A DNA stretch of 64,000 nt from Paraburkholderia flagellata. Lineage in GTDB: Bacteria; Pseudomonadota; Gammaproteobacteria; Burkholderiales; Burkholderiaceae. Within the stretch, counting starts at the first letter, position 1. Each line of letters starts with the position of its first letter. Below, in pieces: positions 8,328 through 16,518 of this stretch. The notes below the pieces were generated by a model that made no database searches, was not told the DNA's origin, and was given only the letters and a program-made list of their open reading frames with translations. The DNA lies in the NCBI RefSeq assembly GCF_021390645.1, contig NZ_JAJEJT010000002.1, positions 558,001 through 622,000 on the forward strand. The letters are read 5' to 3'. Made by a program: the position numbers and the translations under genes.

Positions 8328-9281
8328 GTGGACAGCAGGAAAGGGAAGCCGTCGGTCCGTCACGGACTGCTGGATGCGCCGTGGTGGCTTTCGGCGTTGC
8401 TGGCATTGGCGAGCTACGTCATCTTTAACGCGCCTCTACCGGCAGCTATGGCCTCGAATCCCGTCCTGCGCGGCGAGGTCACGACGAGTCTCTTTGCATG
8501 GGCTCCGGCAACGATGTTTGCCTTTCTTGGGCTGCTGGCCTATCTGCGTGCTCGGAAGCGTCAGGTGGCGCCCGATTCTGCGCCGGGCGCCGTATGGCCC
8601 TTGCGCAAGGAGCCTACTCTCCGTGTTGTCCGCACGAGCGTACCTGTCACAAGGCTCAATTCGGATACATCAGGCCAAATCGACGAAGCCAGCTCGGCGT
8701 CGCGTGCGAAGCCCACAGAATGGACCATCGATGCTATCAGACGACTCGAATGGAAACGATTTGAGATGCTGTGCGTCTGGTACTACGAGGCCATGGGTTT
8801 CACCGTCAAGAGGGTGCCGTATGGTGCAGATGGCGGCATCGACGCAACCCTATACAGGGATGGGCGGGAAGCGCCGATTGCGGTCGTCCAGTGCAAGGCA
8901 TGGCGGACCCCTGTGAAGGTGGACCCAGTGAGGGCTCTTGGCGGGGTCATGCATTCGAAAAAGGTGAAGCATGGTGTCTTTTGGTCACTAGCAGGATTCA
9001 TCGGCCAACCAGTTCGGGACTACGCCTCTCAGGCGGACATTCTATTGGTGGATGGCGCAGGCATCGTCGAACGTATTCGTGCCTTGGAAGCTGGCGAACA
9101 AGCAAAGCTGCTTGCGCTGGCGTTCGAAGGCGACTACCAGACGCCAACTTGTGTGGCCTGCGGGGTGAAGATGGTGGAACGACAGGGAAAGGGCGGATCG
9201 TTCTGGGGCTGTCGCAACTATCCCAAATGCAAAGTCACTATGGCACGTGCGGCGCAAGTTCTAGATGAGAGGCGGATTTAA
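8328..9281 (+). CDS. Membrane-anchored Mrr-type restriction endonuclease with topoisomerase-type zinc ribbon
   Basis: 317 residues starting at GTG with AAGGGG seven bases upstream. Two hydrophobic segments lie at about residues 18-36 and 52-72, then a linker, then an Mrr_cat (PD-(D/E)xK) domain at about 125-240. Its catalytic signature is visible as ADGGIDATLY (Asp) and VVQCKAW (Gln-Cys-Lys, the QxK motif). The C-terminus (about 277-305) is a zinc ribbon of the topoisomerase I type, CVACGVKM then WGCRNYPKCK, with four Cys. Proteins of this build are usually annotated as restriction endonucleases; membrane anchoring suggests action on DNA entering the cell. No methyltransferase partner is present, as expected for Mrr-like type IV enzymes. 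Confidence 0.85.
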   Translation: MDSRKGKPSVRHGLLDAPWWLSALLALASYVIFNAPLPAAMASNPVLRGEVTTSLFAWAPATMFAFLGLLAYLRARKRQVAPDSAPGAVWPLRKEPTLRVVRTSVPVTRLNSDTSGQIDEASSASRAKPTEWTIDAIRRLEWKRFEMLCVWYYEAMGFTVKRVPYGADGGIDATLYRDGREAPIAVVQCKAWRTPVKVDPVRALGGVMHSKKVKHGVFWSLAGFIGQPVRDYASQADILLVDGAGIVERIRALEAGEQAKLLALAFEGDYQTPTCVACGVKMVERQGKGGSFWGCRNYPKCKVTMARAAQVLDERRI

Positions 9282-9343
9282 TTCAATCGAATGACTGTTT
9301 CCTGAGTGGGCCGGACAGTTGAATGTCCATGCGACAGTGCAAA

Positions 9344-9365
9344 CGAATGACACTTCATGGCCGAC
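9344..9365. repeat. Short dispersed intergenic repeat, copy 1
   Basis: CGAATGACACTTCATGGCCG recurs with one change as CGAATGACCCTTCATGGCCG at 13412. Both copies lie in gaps between genes and both precede a GC-rich stretch. They resemble the remnants of short intergenic repeats scattered in Burkholderia genomes. Confidence 0.35.
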
Positions 9366-9454
9366 CGCTGCCCCACGCCGTCGCCCGAAATCGACCCTGA
9401 GCTGACGTCCGGCTTCGCTTAACTGTGAGGACCGCTTTCCAGGGTCAAACGGTC

Positions 9455-10609
9455 TCACCGGGTAGGCTCTGCCTGGTCTTCTTCCACGAAGCGCAAGATG
9501 GCCTCCACAAGTGCCTCGCGGGGATACGCGTTCTCCGTGACGAAGAGCGCCCCGATCGTCGGGTGCGTCCGGGCAACGGGCACCGCCAGCGCCCAGTGAT
9601 CCGCATTCACGTAGGCGAGCAGCGTGCTGCCCGGCACAACCTGATCATAGAAAATGACCTGGCTGTCATTTCGCGAGTCGACGCGCGAGAGCTTGTTGTA
9701 GCTCGATTTCAGGATCGACGAGATGCGTTCGGGCTGCGGGAACGTTACGAGCGAGTAAAACCTCAATTCGCCCGGAAGCGGGTGCTGCGCAAGCCATGCC
9801 CTACGGACTCCCGGTCTCAGACTTTGCACGCCTCCGCCATCGCCTGACGTGCAGGTCGCGCCCGGAAAGTATTGCAGCAGGTCGGCCTGATACTGCTCGG
9901 CGTCGTTGGCAAGCGGCGAACCGCCAATCGCGCCCGCTGCACTCACCACCGCCGCCACGCGGCTTCGGATTTCCGGATAGGCGACCACCGCTTCGAGCAT
10001 GTCGGGCGCACCCTTCGAATAGCCGATCAGGACGATGCGCGGCGCACCCTCTGGCGCGGGCATGGCCATGATCGCGTCGCGAATCTGGCGTGCGTTATTG
10101 GCGGAGCTCGACAGCGCATCGACGTCGATTAGCGTTGCGTCGAAGCCGAACTGGCGCAGGTGCCTCACGACGGTATCGGGCGGATTCAGCCACGGCTTGA
10201 AGCAGTCGTAGCCGATTCCCGGCACGACCGCCGCGATGAGGTGCTGTTGCGATTGACCCAGTTCGATGGGCTTGCCGGTGCCGGCGGGCTCGGTGCCCAC
10301 TCGGGTCAGTGCGTCCTCGCAGGGCCGGTAGTCAGGTAGGTCCGGACCGCGCGCTGCAAGCACCGCACAATAGATTTCCCGGAAGCGCCCCCGCTTGTCG
10401 ACGACCCCGGCCTGGGATGCGGGCATGAGAATCATAGGCGGTGTATCCGCCGAGTACGGGATAAGCGGCTTGGTAGCGCACGCGCCGAACAGGAGACTCA
10501 ACGTGATCGTCGCCAGCACGACGCAGATCCGACGCCACGCATTGATTGCGGCATACTGCGTTCCTGATAACACGAGCGATGGTCTCCCGTTCGGGTCATT
10601 GTCGAGCAT
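9455..10609 (-). CDS. Lipoprotein with alpha/beta-hydrolase fold
   Basis: 384 residues from the ATG at 10609, which overlaps the last 14 bases of the upstream gene and so should be translationally coupled to it. A hydrophobic N-terminal segment ends in a lipobox (FGAC, lipidated Cys at about residue 44). A nucleophile elbow GYSKG (Ser at about 198) follows a beta strand (RIVLIGYSKG), and an acid/His pair could be supplied near the C-terminus (NADHWAL). The protein is therefore a probable esterase/lipase-like lipoprotein of the cell envelope. It is the last gene of an operon with two LssY_C lipoproteins. Confidence 0.8.
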   Translation of the reverse strand: MLDNDPNGRPSLVLSGTQYAAINAWRRICVVLATITLSLLFGACATKPLIPYSADTPPMILMPASQAGVVDKRGRFREIYCAVLAARGPDLPDYRPCEDALTRVGTEPAGTGKPIELGQSQQHLIAAVVPGIGYDCFKPWLNPPDTVVRHLRQFGFDATLIDVDALSSSANNARQIRDAIMAMPAPEGAPRIVLIGYSKGAPDMLEAVVAYPEIRSRVAAVVSAAGAIGGSPLANDAEQYQADLLQYFPGATCTSGDGGGVQSLRPGVRRAWLAQHPLPGELRFYSLVTFPQPERISSILKSSYNKLSRVDSRNDSQVIFYDQVVPGSTLLAYVNADHWALAVPVARTHPTIGALFVTENAYPREALVEAILRFVEEDQAEPTR

Positions 10610-11849
10610 CGCCGGTTGCTCCAGGTTGACGGGTATCCGGCTCGTCGAGATAGGGCACCCAGTCGAGAAACTCCACATCCGACAGGCTGCGCGGCCGGGT
10701 CGCGAAGAACGCGACCGCGCGCAATCCGTCCGTGTGGTAGGTCGCGCCATCGAGCGTCGTACGGGGATGGGACGGCGATGCCACGCCGACACCGTTCACG
10801 TATCCGAGCTTGTCAAGACCACCCGAGTACATCAGGTCCTGGGTGAGAAAGTTGCGTGCCTCGTCAACGTTCTCGTGCAGGGTGAGGTGCGTTTCGCCGC
10901 GTGGCGCAAAGCGCCCGCCGACAGGCCGGCCGACCTGCGCGACGTAGACCAGTTGCCCCTGGAAGCGGATCGGGGCGAGCCATCCCCGTATCCAGATCGC
11001 AGGCGCGCCAGCCTGTGCCTGCTTGCGCATGACGAAGTCCGGTTCCCGCCCGAAGACCCGCTGCGCGAGGTCGGACTCGCGCGCGTCACGCCGATAGTCG
11101 CGCCTCACCAGCGCCGACCCAATGTCGGTGAGCTGGCCGATCCCGACGGCGTTCAAGGGATCGGCCTGAACCGTCCCGCTCGCGTCGGTGGCGCAGCATG
11201 GCAACCGTTCGAGTGCAGCGCGCAGCGACGCGAGGTCCTCGTAGTCGGTGACTGCGGTTTCGGGAAACGGGAAAGGAATCGCCGCAAGACGCGGATCGAT
11301 CGTGCCGCCGGGCACCTGCAGAAAGAGCGAGAAGGGGATCAGCGTCTGGTTTCCTAGCAGATCGACATTGACGAGCTTGATGCCCTGATCGGGGTTGGTG
11401 AACAGGATGCCCGACCGTGTCGCGCCCGGCGGGATCGGGTTGCTGAATCCGAGGTCGCGGAAATAATCGTCCATGCGCGTATTCGCTGCACCGCCAAACA
11501 GCGTATGCATGGACCACGCGACTTCGTGAGGCGAAAAGTAGTCCGGATCGGTACCCGAGCGCAACAGCCACAGCGCCTGCGATGTCCCGTTCTGCACTTC
11601 GAGCCATAACGGCTGGACTCCCGTCCTGTTGACGTCGGCGCCATATATCCGCTCGCTGTCTTCGTTGCCGAGCACAGTTGCACTCACGCGCACGTTGTGA
11701 CTGGTGGCACTGACCTCACGCTGACGCAGCGGCCCATCGTCGACCTCAGGCGGGGCGTGCCATGTCGCACAGCCGGCCAGCGCAAGCGCGAGGCATAGCG
11801 CGCGCCCAGCATGTGCCAGTGCACGAAGCGAGGTCTGCGAAATGCTCAC
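10596..11849 (-). CDS. LssY C-terminal domain lipoprotein (second copy)
   Basis: 417 residues. The GTG at 11849 overlaps the TGA of the upstream gene in the classic GTGA arrangement, so this start is preferred over an upstream in-frame codon at 11897. The N-terminus has a hydrophobic segment and lipobox LAGC (Cys about 27). The LssY_C signature is visible as LPCCATDASG followed by DPLNAVGIG, and the C-terminal part contains YHTDGLRAV and TRPRSLSDVEF. The upstream gene has the same layout, so the two are tandem paralogues. The domain was named from a Legionella secretion-locus protein; its function is unknown. Confidence 0.85.
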   Translation of the reverse strand: MSISQTSLRALAHAGRALCLALALAGCATWHAPPEVDDGPLRQREVSATSHNVRVSATVLGNEDSERIYGADVNRTGVQPLWLEVQNGTSQALWLLRSGTDPDYFSPHEVAWSMHTLFGGAANTRMDDYFRDLGFSNPIPPGATRSGILFTNPDQGIKLVNVDLLGNQTLIPFSLFLQVPGGTIDPRLAAIPFPFPETAVTDYEDLASLRAALERLPCCATDASGTVQADPLNAVGIGQLTDIGSALVRRDYRRDARESDLAQRVFGREPDFVMRKQAQAGAPAIWIRGWLAPIRFQGQLVYVAQVGRPVGGRFAPRGETHLTLHENVDEARNFLTQDLMYSGGLDKLGYVNGVGVASPSHPRTTLDGATYHTDGLRAVAFFATRPRSLSDVEFLDWVPYLDEPDTRQPGATGDARQ

Positions 11850-13135
11850 GGCTTCGCTCCAGGCGTCACGTGCATGACCCTGTGCGGCGTGATCCACGGG
11901 AAGACCTCGATGTCCGCGAGCGATCTCGGCGTGCGGTCGAAGACCAGCACGACACGATAGCCATCGGTGTAATACGGATCCGTCGTCAGGTTCTTGCGTG
12001 GTGCGCTTTCCAGCGCGGCACCCACTCCCGTCACGAGACCCATCTCCATGAGATTCTGCGAATACGTCATGTCCTCGGTCAGCGCGGTGCGTGCCTCATC
12101 CACGTCCGGGTCGATTTTGTGTGTGGTGAACGTTGAAGAGTGCCAGGTCAGACGAATACCGATATCGCGGCTGATCTGTCCTACCCAGACAAGTTTGTCG
12201 TGGTAGCGCATGTTGCTGAGCCACAGGCGCAAATGGTTGCGCTGGTGAATGTCGCCTCGCGCCTTTTGCAAGGCGAGGTCCTGTGCGCGCCCGAAGAGGT
12301 AAAGGTCGCTCACGGGTGCGTTGACATACGGTTCGCCGGACAGTGCGGCGCTGATCATCCGCCTGATCGCGCCGGACCATTTCTGCTCCGTGAGGCTCCA
12401 GCCCCGCCGGACGAGTGCGGGAAGGGCGTCGTCGCGGCTGCCGACGATCACCAGGTTGAGCGGGTCGCCATTCTCCGAGCCGTCCTCGTTTGTCGCGCAG
12501 CACGGCAGGGCTTCGAGCGCTGCGCGGAAATTCGCGTCATCCGTGTAGTTCACGGTGGGCTCTTGCGGATCGGTGATGCGTTTGAATAGCTGGCTGCGCT
12601 TGTAGTCGCCCTCAAATCCGGGTACGGCTACGAAAACGGAAAACGTCCGGGCGCGCTCCTTTGCGACGAGGTCAATCTGTACGAGCTTCGCACCTTCGTT
12701 AAGGTTGGTCAGGACAAATCCTGCGACTTTCTCCCCTGGACGGACGGGGTTATGAAAGGCGAGATCGCGGAAGCGGCGGTCGAGGTCGGCCCGCTGGTCG
12801 TGCGAAGCAGTGCCGGCAAACGCCTCGGCCGCCTCCGACGCAGGAAAGAAGTTCGGATCCATGCCGGGCGACAGGAGAAAGTAGTTGCGGTCCTCGTGGT
12901 TTTCGACCTCGATCCAGACGGGCTGGATTTGCCTGTCGGCAAGCGGGACGCCGTACACCGCTGCGCTTTCCTCTGGTGACAGCACGGCTGTCGAGACCTC
13001 GATGCCGCCCTCGGTACGTGTCTCGGCGCGATTTCGATATCCAGGTACGGAAACCGTTGACGGGATTGCGGTACAGGCCGCCAGTACAGAGCCGACGAAG
13101 ATGACAGCCAGCATCTGCATCACGATGCGGTTCAT
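11846..13135 (-). CDS. LssY C-terminal domain lipoprotein (first copy)
   Basis: 429 residues. The start at 13135 is set by AGAGGTG before MNRIVMQMLAV; a longer in-frame extension has no such site. The signal peptide ends in LAAC (lipidated Cys 21). The LssY_C signature LPCCATNEDG then DPLNLVIVG is present, as are YYTDGYRVVLVF and DRTPRSLADIEV near the C-terminus. It leads a three-gene operon in which every junction overlaps (GTGA, then a 14-bp overlap), pointing to fixed stoichiometry of three envelope lipoproteins. Confidence 0.87.
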   Translation of the reverse strand: MNRIVMQMLAVIFVGSVLAACTAIPSTVSVPGYRNRAETRTEGGIEVSTAVLSPEESAAVYGVPLADRQIQPVWIEVENHEDRNYFLLSPGMDPNFFPASEAAEAFAGTASHDQRADLDRRFRDLAFHNPVRPGEKVAGFVLTNLNEGAKLVQIDLVAKERARTFSVFVAVPGFEGDYKRSQLFKRITDPQEPTVNYTDDANFRAALEALPCCATNEDGSENGDPLNLVIVGSRDDALPALVRRGWSLTEQKWSGAIRRMISAALSGEPYVNAPVSDLYLFGRAQDLALQKARGDIHQRNHLRLWLSNMRYHDKLVWVGQISRDIGIRLTWHSSTFTTHKIDPDVDEARTALTEDMTYSQNLMEMGLVTGVGAALESAPRKNLTTDPYYTDGYRVVLVFDRTPRSLADIEVFPWITPHRVMHVTPGAKP

Positions 13136-13898
13136 CAAGACACCTCTTCGCCGGGATTCCGGGCGGGCAGTCGTGTCTATGGGACGATCGCGCGCCTCCT
13201 GTTGCGCAAGGCAAACAGGCTGTTCGGAGCGCGCGCACATAAATGGGCGCAATGTACTGCCCAGTTTAGTTGATTGGGGCCGCACCAGCCATGTTTGCCC
13301 TGACGTCGGGCGAGCATCAATCGGAAAATGAAGCGCCAGTCACCTGCGGACCATGAAAGTCCGAAACTTGTTGCGGAGCAGCCGCTTGAAGGTCCGCGTG
13401 GCGGCGATGGCGAATGACCCTTCATGGCCGAACTCGGAAGTAGGGGAGGCGACCATCCTCGTCTCAGAGGCGTCGCGACCTTGAACTTCCGTAGACGCCC
13501 CCTCTCCGACCATTGGTTCAATCTCGACGCGAAGGGCAGCTTTCGAGGATCAACGATCATGCTTTACTGCCAGTCAGTCGGCAAATTCTTGACCATTAAG
13601 CGCGAGTGCCTAGTTAGGCCGCGGCGGCGGAAAGCGTCCGCGGAGAACCAGTACGGTGTCCTTCCAGCCGTCGTCGACCAGCCCCGCGGCGACGGTACGG
13701 TGCGCGGAAGCGAAGCCCGGCAGGGATATGGGTCGGCCAGCGTCACGCGACCGGACATCGCTCCTGAGTCAAACGTCAGGCATTGCCACGGCGGGAAAGT
13801 CAGACCCTGACCGCGGGTGGCAGCACGACTGCGTCATTGCGGCAGCGGTACGCACGCGCATTGCTGCATGCGCGTGCCACACCGTTCGTTTCAGCCGC
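13136..13898. other. Intergenic region without recognised genes
   Basis: About 760 bases separating the lipoprotein operon from the copper cluster. Open frames exist on both strands but none has a ribosome binding site and a recognisable product. It holds the second copy of a short repeat (13412-13432). Confidence 0.3.
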
Positions 13899-14147
13899 TT
13901 ACCGCTTCGACTGTGCCTCCTCTGCGGGCAGACGTTCCCGCAGCGTATCGGATGAAGCGACCTGACGCTCGTTGTTCGATTGCATGCCCTTCATCATGAA
14001 CATCATCGACAGCGGACACAGCAGGAACAGCAGGTACGGGCCCGCGCTTACCACGAGTGCCCGGAACTGGGGCAGTGCAACATAGGCAAGCGCCAGGGCT
14101 GCGAGGAGAACGGCGCCCGCCGTGAGCATCGTTTTCGTGCATTTCAT
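13899..14147 (-). CDS. DUF2933-like small membrane protein
   Basis: 82 residues starting at an ATG preceded by AAGGAGT. Two hydrophobic segments (about 6-24 and 29-50) contain the family-like core LLFLLCPLSMMFMMKGM. DUF2933 proteins are small inner-membrane proteins usually found beside copper and other heavy-metal resistance genes. Here it is the distal gene of the cueR cluster, so a role in copper tolerance is inferred from context only. Confidence 0.7.
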   Translation of the reverse strand: MKCTKTMLTAGAVLLAALALAYVALPQFRALVVSAGPYLLFLLCPLSMMFMMKGMQSNNERQVASSDTLRERLPAEEAQSKR

Positions 14148-14205
14148 GGTGTTACTCCTTGAGTTCAGATTCGATTCCACTACGATCCGATGAAGGATCG
14201 GGTCG

Positions 14206-14520
14206 TCACTTCGAAGGCGGCGTCTGGATCCTGTCGGCATACCTGAGCATGATGTCGCCCATTGCCTTCATCATTTCGCCGTGCATCTGCATGGCGAGCT
14301 TTTCGTTTCCAGGGGGCAGTTGCCCCATCATCGGGCAGTCTTTCATCATTGCGCCGCCCATCATGTGCCCCTCCATCATCTGGCCGTGCATCATCGACGG
14401 ATCGTGCATGCCGGATTGTGGTGTGCCGGTTGGTGTGTGCGACTCGGCGGCAACGCTCCATCCACTGCTTCCGATAAGCACGAGTGCGAGCAAAGGGACG
14501 GCAAGGCGTCTGGTATTCAT
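14206..14520 (-). CDS. Periplasmic Met/His-rich metal-binding protein
   Basis: 104 residues from the ATG at 14520 (GAAGGA upstream). A Sec signal peptide (MNTRRLAVPLLALVLIGSS...SVAAE) is followed by a region dense in Met and His, including MHDPSMMHGQMMEGHMMGG and CPMMGQ. Met-rich and His-rich motifs of this kind bind Cu(I) and Cu(II) in periplasmic copper proteins. It lies between a DUF2933 gene and a DUF2946-like gene downstream of cueR. A periplasmic copper chaperone or buffer is the likely role. Confidence 0.75.
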   Translation of the reverse strand: MNTRRLAVPLLALVLIGSSGWSVAAESHTPTGTPQSGMHDPSMMHGQMMEGHMMGGAMMKDCPMMGQLPPGNEKLAMQMHGEMMKAMGDIMLRYADRIQTPPSK

Positions 14521-14720
14521 GTGAAGTCCTTCTGTCAAATTTGAAGTGCTGGAACGCGGGCCGACGGTCAATTGATGACGACACCGCGGCCCATTGCGAC
14601 CGTTTTCCGATAGCCGGATTCGAACCTTCGACCGAAACGGCGTCAGTCGGCACTAGCCCCCGCGGGCGAGCCGCGACTGACCGCTGACGCGATCTTCAGA
14701 CGGGGGGCCGGCCAGGAGAG

Positions 14721-15113
14721 CTACAGCACCTGTGGCGGGCGCAGCGGGAGATGGGGAATGAACTGGGAGACGCGCGTGGAATCACGCGGCGTATGAACAG
14801 ACGAAGACGATGCTACGGCGCGCACGAGGATCTCCGCGGGAGCCACGAAGACGCTGCAGGAAAGCATGCCGCTACTGCCATGGCAGGCAGTCTGATGGTG
14901 TGTCGATGACTCGTCCGCGGCATGCATATGAGCAATGAGGGTCGCCGCGGGCTGCCCCGTCATTTGCGAAGCCGTGATCGGAGGTGACACGTGAGAGCAA
15001 AGCGGCGCCTGCGCGGCGAAACCTGCCAGAGGCAGCCACGCGATCAGAAAATACAGCACCAGTTTGACAGCCCATTTCACGATCCTGCTCTCCCGTTTCG
15101 TGTCTATGCCCAT
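14721..15113 (-). CDS. Small secreted or membrane protein of the copper cluster (DUF2946-like)
   Basis: 130 residues. A hydrophobic segment (VKLVLYFLIAWLPLAGFAAQ) near the N-terminus acts as signal peptide or anchor. The rest contains His- and Cys-containing stretches (HMHAADESSTHHQTACHGSS, CSVFV) and a C-terminal PLRPPQ typical of DUF2946-type proteins found next to copper regulators. It begins 17 bases after the cueR stop codon, so the two are probably co-transcribed. Function is inferred from context. Confidence 0.65.
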   Translation of the reverse strand: MGIDTKRESRIVKWAVKLVLYFLIAWLPLAGFAAQAPLCSHVSPPITASQMTGQPAATLIAHMHAADESSTHHQTACHGSSGMLSCSVFVAPAEILVRAVASSSSVHTPRDSTRVSQFIPHLPLRPPQVL

Positions 15114-15129
15114 GTTTCACCGAGTTTGC

Positions 15130-15585
15130 TCAGCCGCCCGGTCCCGATGCAGACTTCTCCAGCAGACTCAACTCGCGACGCGCGAGCTTCCGCCCGTCAC
15201 CCCGGCTCAGTTCTTCGAGAATGGGGCAAGACGGCCGCTGATCGCCTGCGCAATGCCGCGCGAGATGCGCGAGTGCGTCCCGCATCTCGACAAGCTCCGC
15301 GATCCGCGTCTCGAGCTCGGCGACATGTTGCCTGGCAATCGCCTTCACCTCAGCGCTCGCGCGACGCTGATCCTTCCAGAGCGTCAGCAACTGACGGATC
15401 TGCTCGATGGCAAAACCCAGCGTGCGCGCCTGGCGGATGAAGCGCAATACGTGAACGTCATCCGTTCCATACGTCCGGTATCCGCTCTCGGTCCGACCGG
15501 CAGCCTGTATCAGTTCGATACTCTCGTAATAGCGGATCATTTTGGCGGACACGCCGGAGGCGCTCGCCGCTCGGCCTATGTTCAT
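15130..15585 (-). CDS. cueR: Copper-responsive MerR-family regulator CueR
   Basis: 151 residues from the ATG of MNIGRAASASGVSAKMIRYYE, the MerR winged-helix opening; an upstream extension is not expected in the family. The metal loop near the C-terminus is CAGDQRPSC, placing two Cys at residues 112 and 120, the same positions that bind Cu(I) in E. coli CueR. A long dimerisation helix precedes it. It activates transcription by untwisting a promoter with a 19-bp spacer, and such a promoter lies just upstream (15693-15715) reading towards this gene. It heads a run of three small metal-binding protein genes; no copA is present. Confidence 0.92.
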   Translation of the reverse strand: MNIGRAASASGVSAKMIRYYESIELIQAAGRTESGYRTYGTDDVHVLRFIRQARTLGFAIEQIRQLLTLWKDQRRASAEVKAIARQHVAELETRIAELVEMRDALAHLARHCAGDQRPSCPILEELSRGDGRKLARRELSLLEKSASGPGG

Positions 15586-15692
15586 GGCACACCTTGCAAA
15601 GGTCGCGCAGCTTAGGCGGCCGCGTTGATTGCAGCCCGTCCTGTCTGTCGGGGCGCTGGGCGACACATTACTTTCCCGACGAATTCAAGGTA

Positions 15693-15715
15693 GACCTTCC
15701 GACGGTGGGAAGGTC
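15693..15715 (-). promoter_or_regulatory. CueR operator within a 19-bp-spacer promoter
   Basis: The inverted repeat GACCTTCC-N7-GGAAGGTC is a textbook CueR box. On the minus strand TTGACC serves as the -35 and TACCTT as the -10, exactly 19 bp apart, with the operator filling the spacer. This geometry faces cueR, so the regulator and its downstream genes are autoregulated by copper. Confidence 0.85.
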
Positions 15716-15766
15716 AAGCGTTTTGCGTCAGGTCAAATAAAAATTTAGGCGACTCTTGACCTCCTC

Positions 15767-16129
15767 ATGGCGCGGAATGCCCATTTGGATGCCATCACGG
15801 CAATTGCCGGTGGTGGCGGTGGTTCTCGTGGACCTGCCTATCCACATTCTTCCGGCGCCTCAAAAATCGGGCACATTTCGGTCAATGCGGCACCGGCGGT
15901 CGCGACTCAGGCTGATGTCAACTCCGTCGCCGACGCAAGTTCTGCCACCGGCAAAACCCGGGCACAGGTAAAGGCCGAATTGCTGCAGGCCGAAGAAAGT
16001 GGCTTCCTGCCAATCTACAAGAACAACTATCCGCCCAGCAGCGAGACGATCGCCCGTAACCGCATGCACTTCCCGCCGCTCGAGCACGCGTGGCGATCGG
16101 AAGGCAAGGTCGTCGAGGCGGCTCGGTAA
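15767..16129 (+). CDS. DUF4148 domain-containing protein
   Basis: 120 residues. The C-terminal half is a DUF4148 domain: KTRAQVKAELLQAEESGFLP followed by NNYPPSSETIARNR, as in small exported Burkholderia proteins. These normally have a Sec signal peptide, but here the N-terminus is Gly/Ser/Ala-rich, while a hydrophobic stretch (LPVVAVVLVDLPIHILPAP) lies in an overlapping frame at about 15795-15850. A frameshift near the signal peptide is therefore possible. It is divergent from cueR. Function unknown. Confidence 0.6.
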   Translation: MARNAHLDAITAIAGGGGGSRGPAYPHSSGASKIGHISVNAAPAVATQADVNSVADASSATGKTRAQVKAELLQAEESGFLPIYKNNYPPSSETIARNRMHFPPLEHAWRSEGKVVEAAR

Positions 16130-16518
16130 GGAAGGACTGTGACGACCAGCGTTGGTTGCGGGCGTCGGTCAGAACCGTTTCAACTCAGGGAACGGATTCG
16201 CTGTGTGCGCGGGCGCAGTTCCTCTTTGTACCGCCATGTATCTGCCGGGCGCGTTGATACATGCGCTCGCAAAAACCGTCCTTCATGGAAACGAGCGAGA
16301 TACATCCGCGCGTTTCACTACATCAACACCGAACCTGCTTTGCGTTGAGGATCGTCGCCAATGGTTCGTGCGACCACATTGCCATCGCGGTGGTTGCCAG
16401 CGCTGGAAGGTCAGCGGGCGCCTGTATCAACGCCAATTCCTGGCCTTGCCCGCAGTTTTTTGCCATCCGTGCCCGTGCGCACATGGAGTGGCTCCCTCAC
16501 TTGTTATGGAAAGCGATC
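16130..16518. other. Intergenic region, no gene recognised
   Basis: About 390 bases between the DUF4148 gene and the thioredoxin-like gene. Open frames run through it, including an in-frame extension of the downstream gene, but their translations look non-coding. Confidence 0.3.

Noticed and set aside
14611..14632. A tRNA-like T-arm sequence (GGTTCGAATCC on the minus strand)
   Set aside because: The bases flanking TTCGAAT cannot form the five-pair T stem, and no acceptor, D or anticodon arms are found in the neighbourhood.
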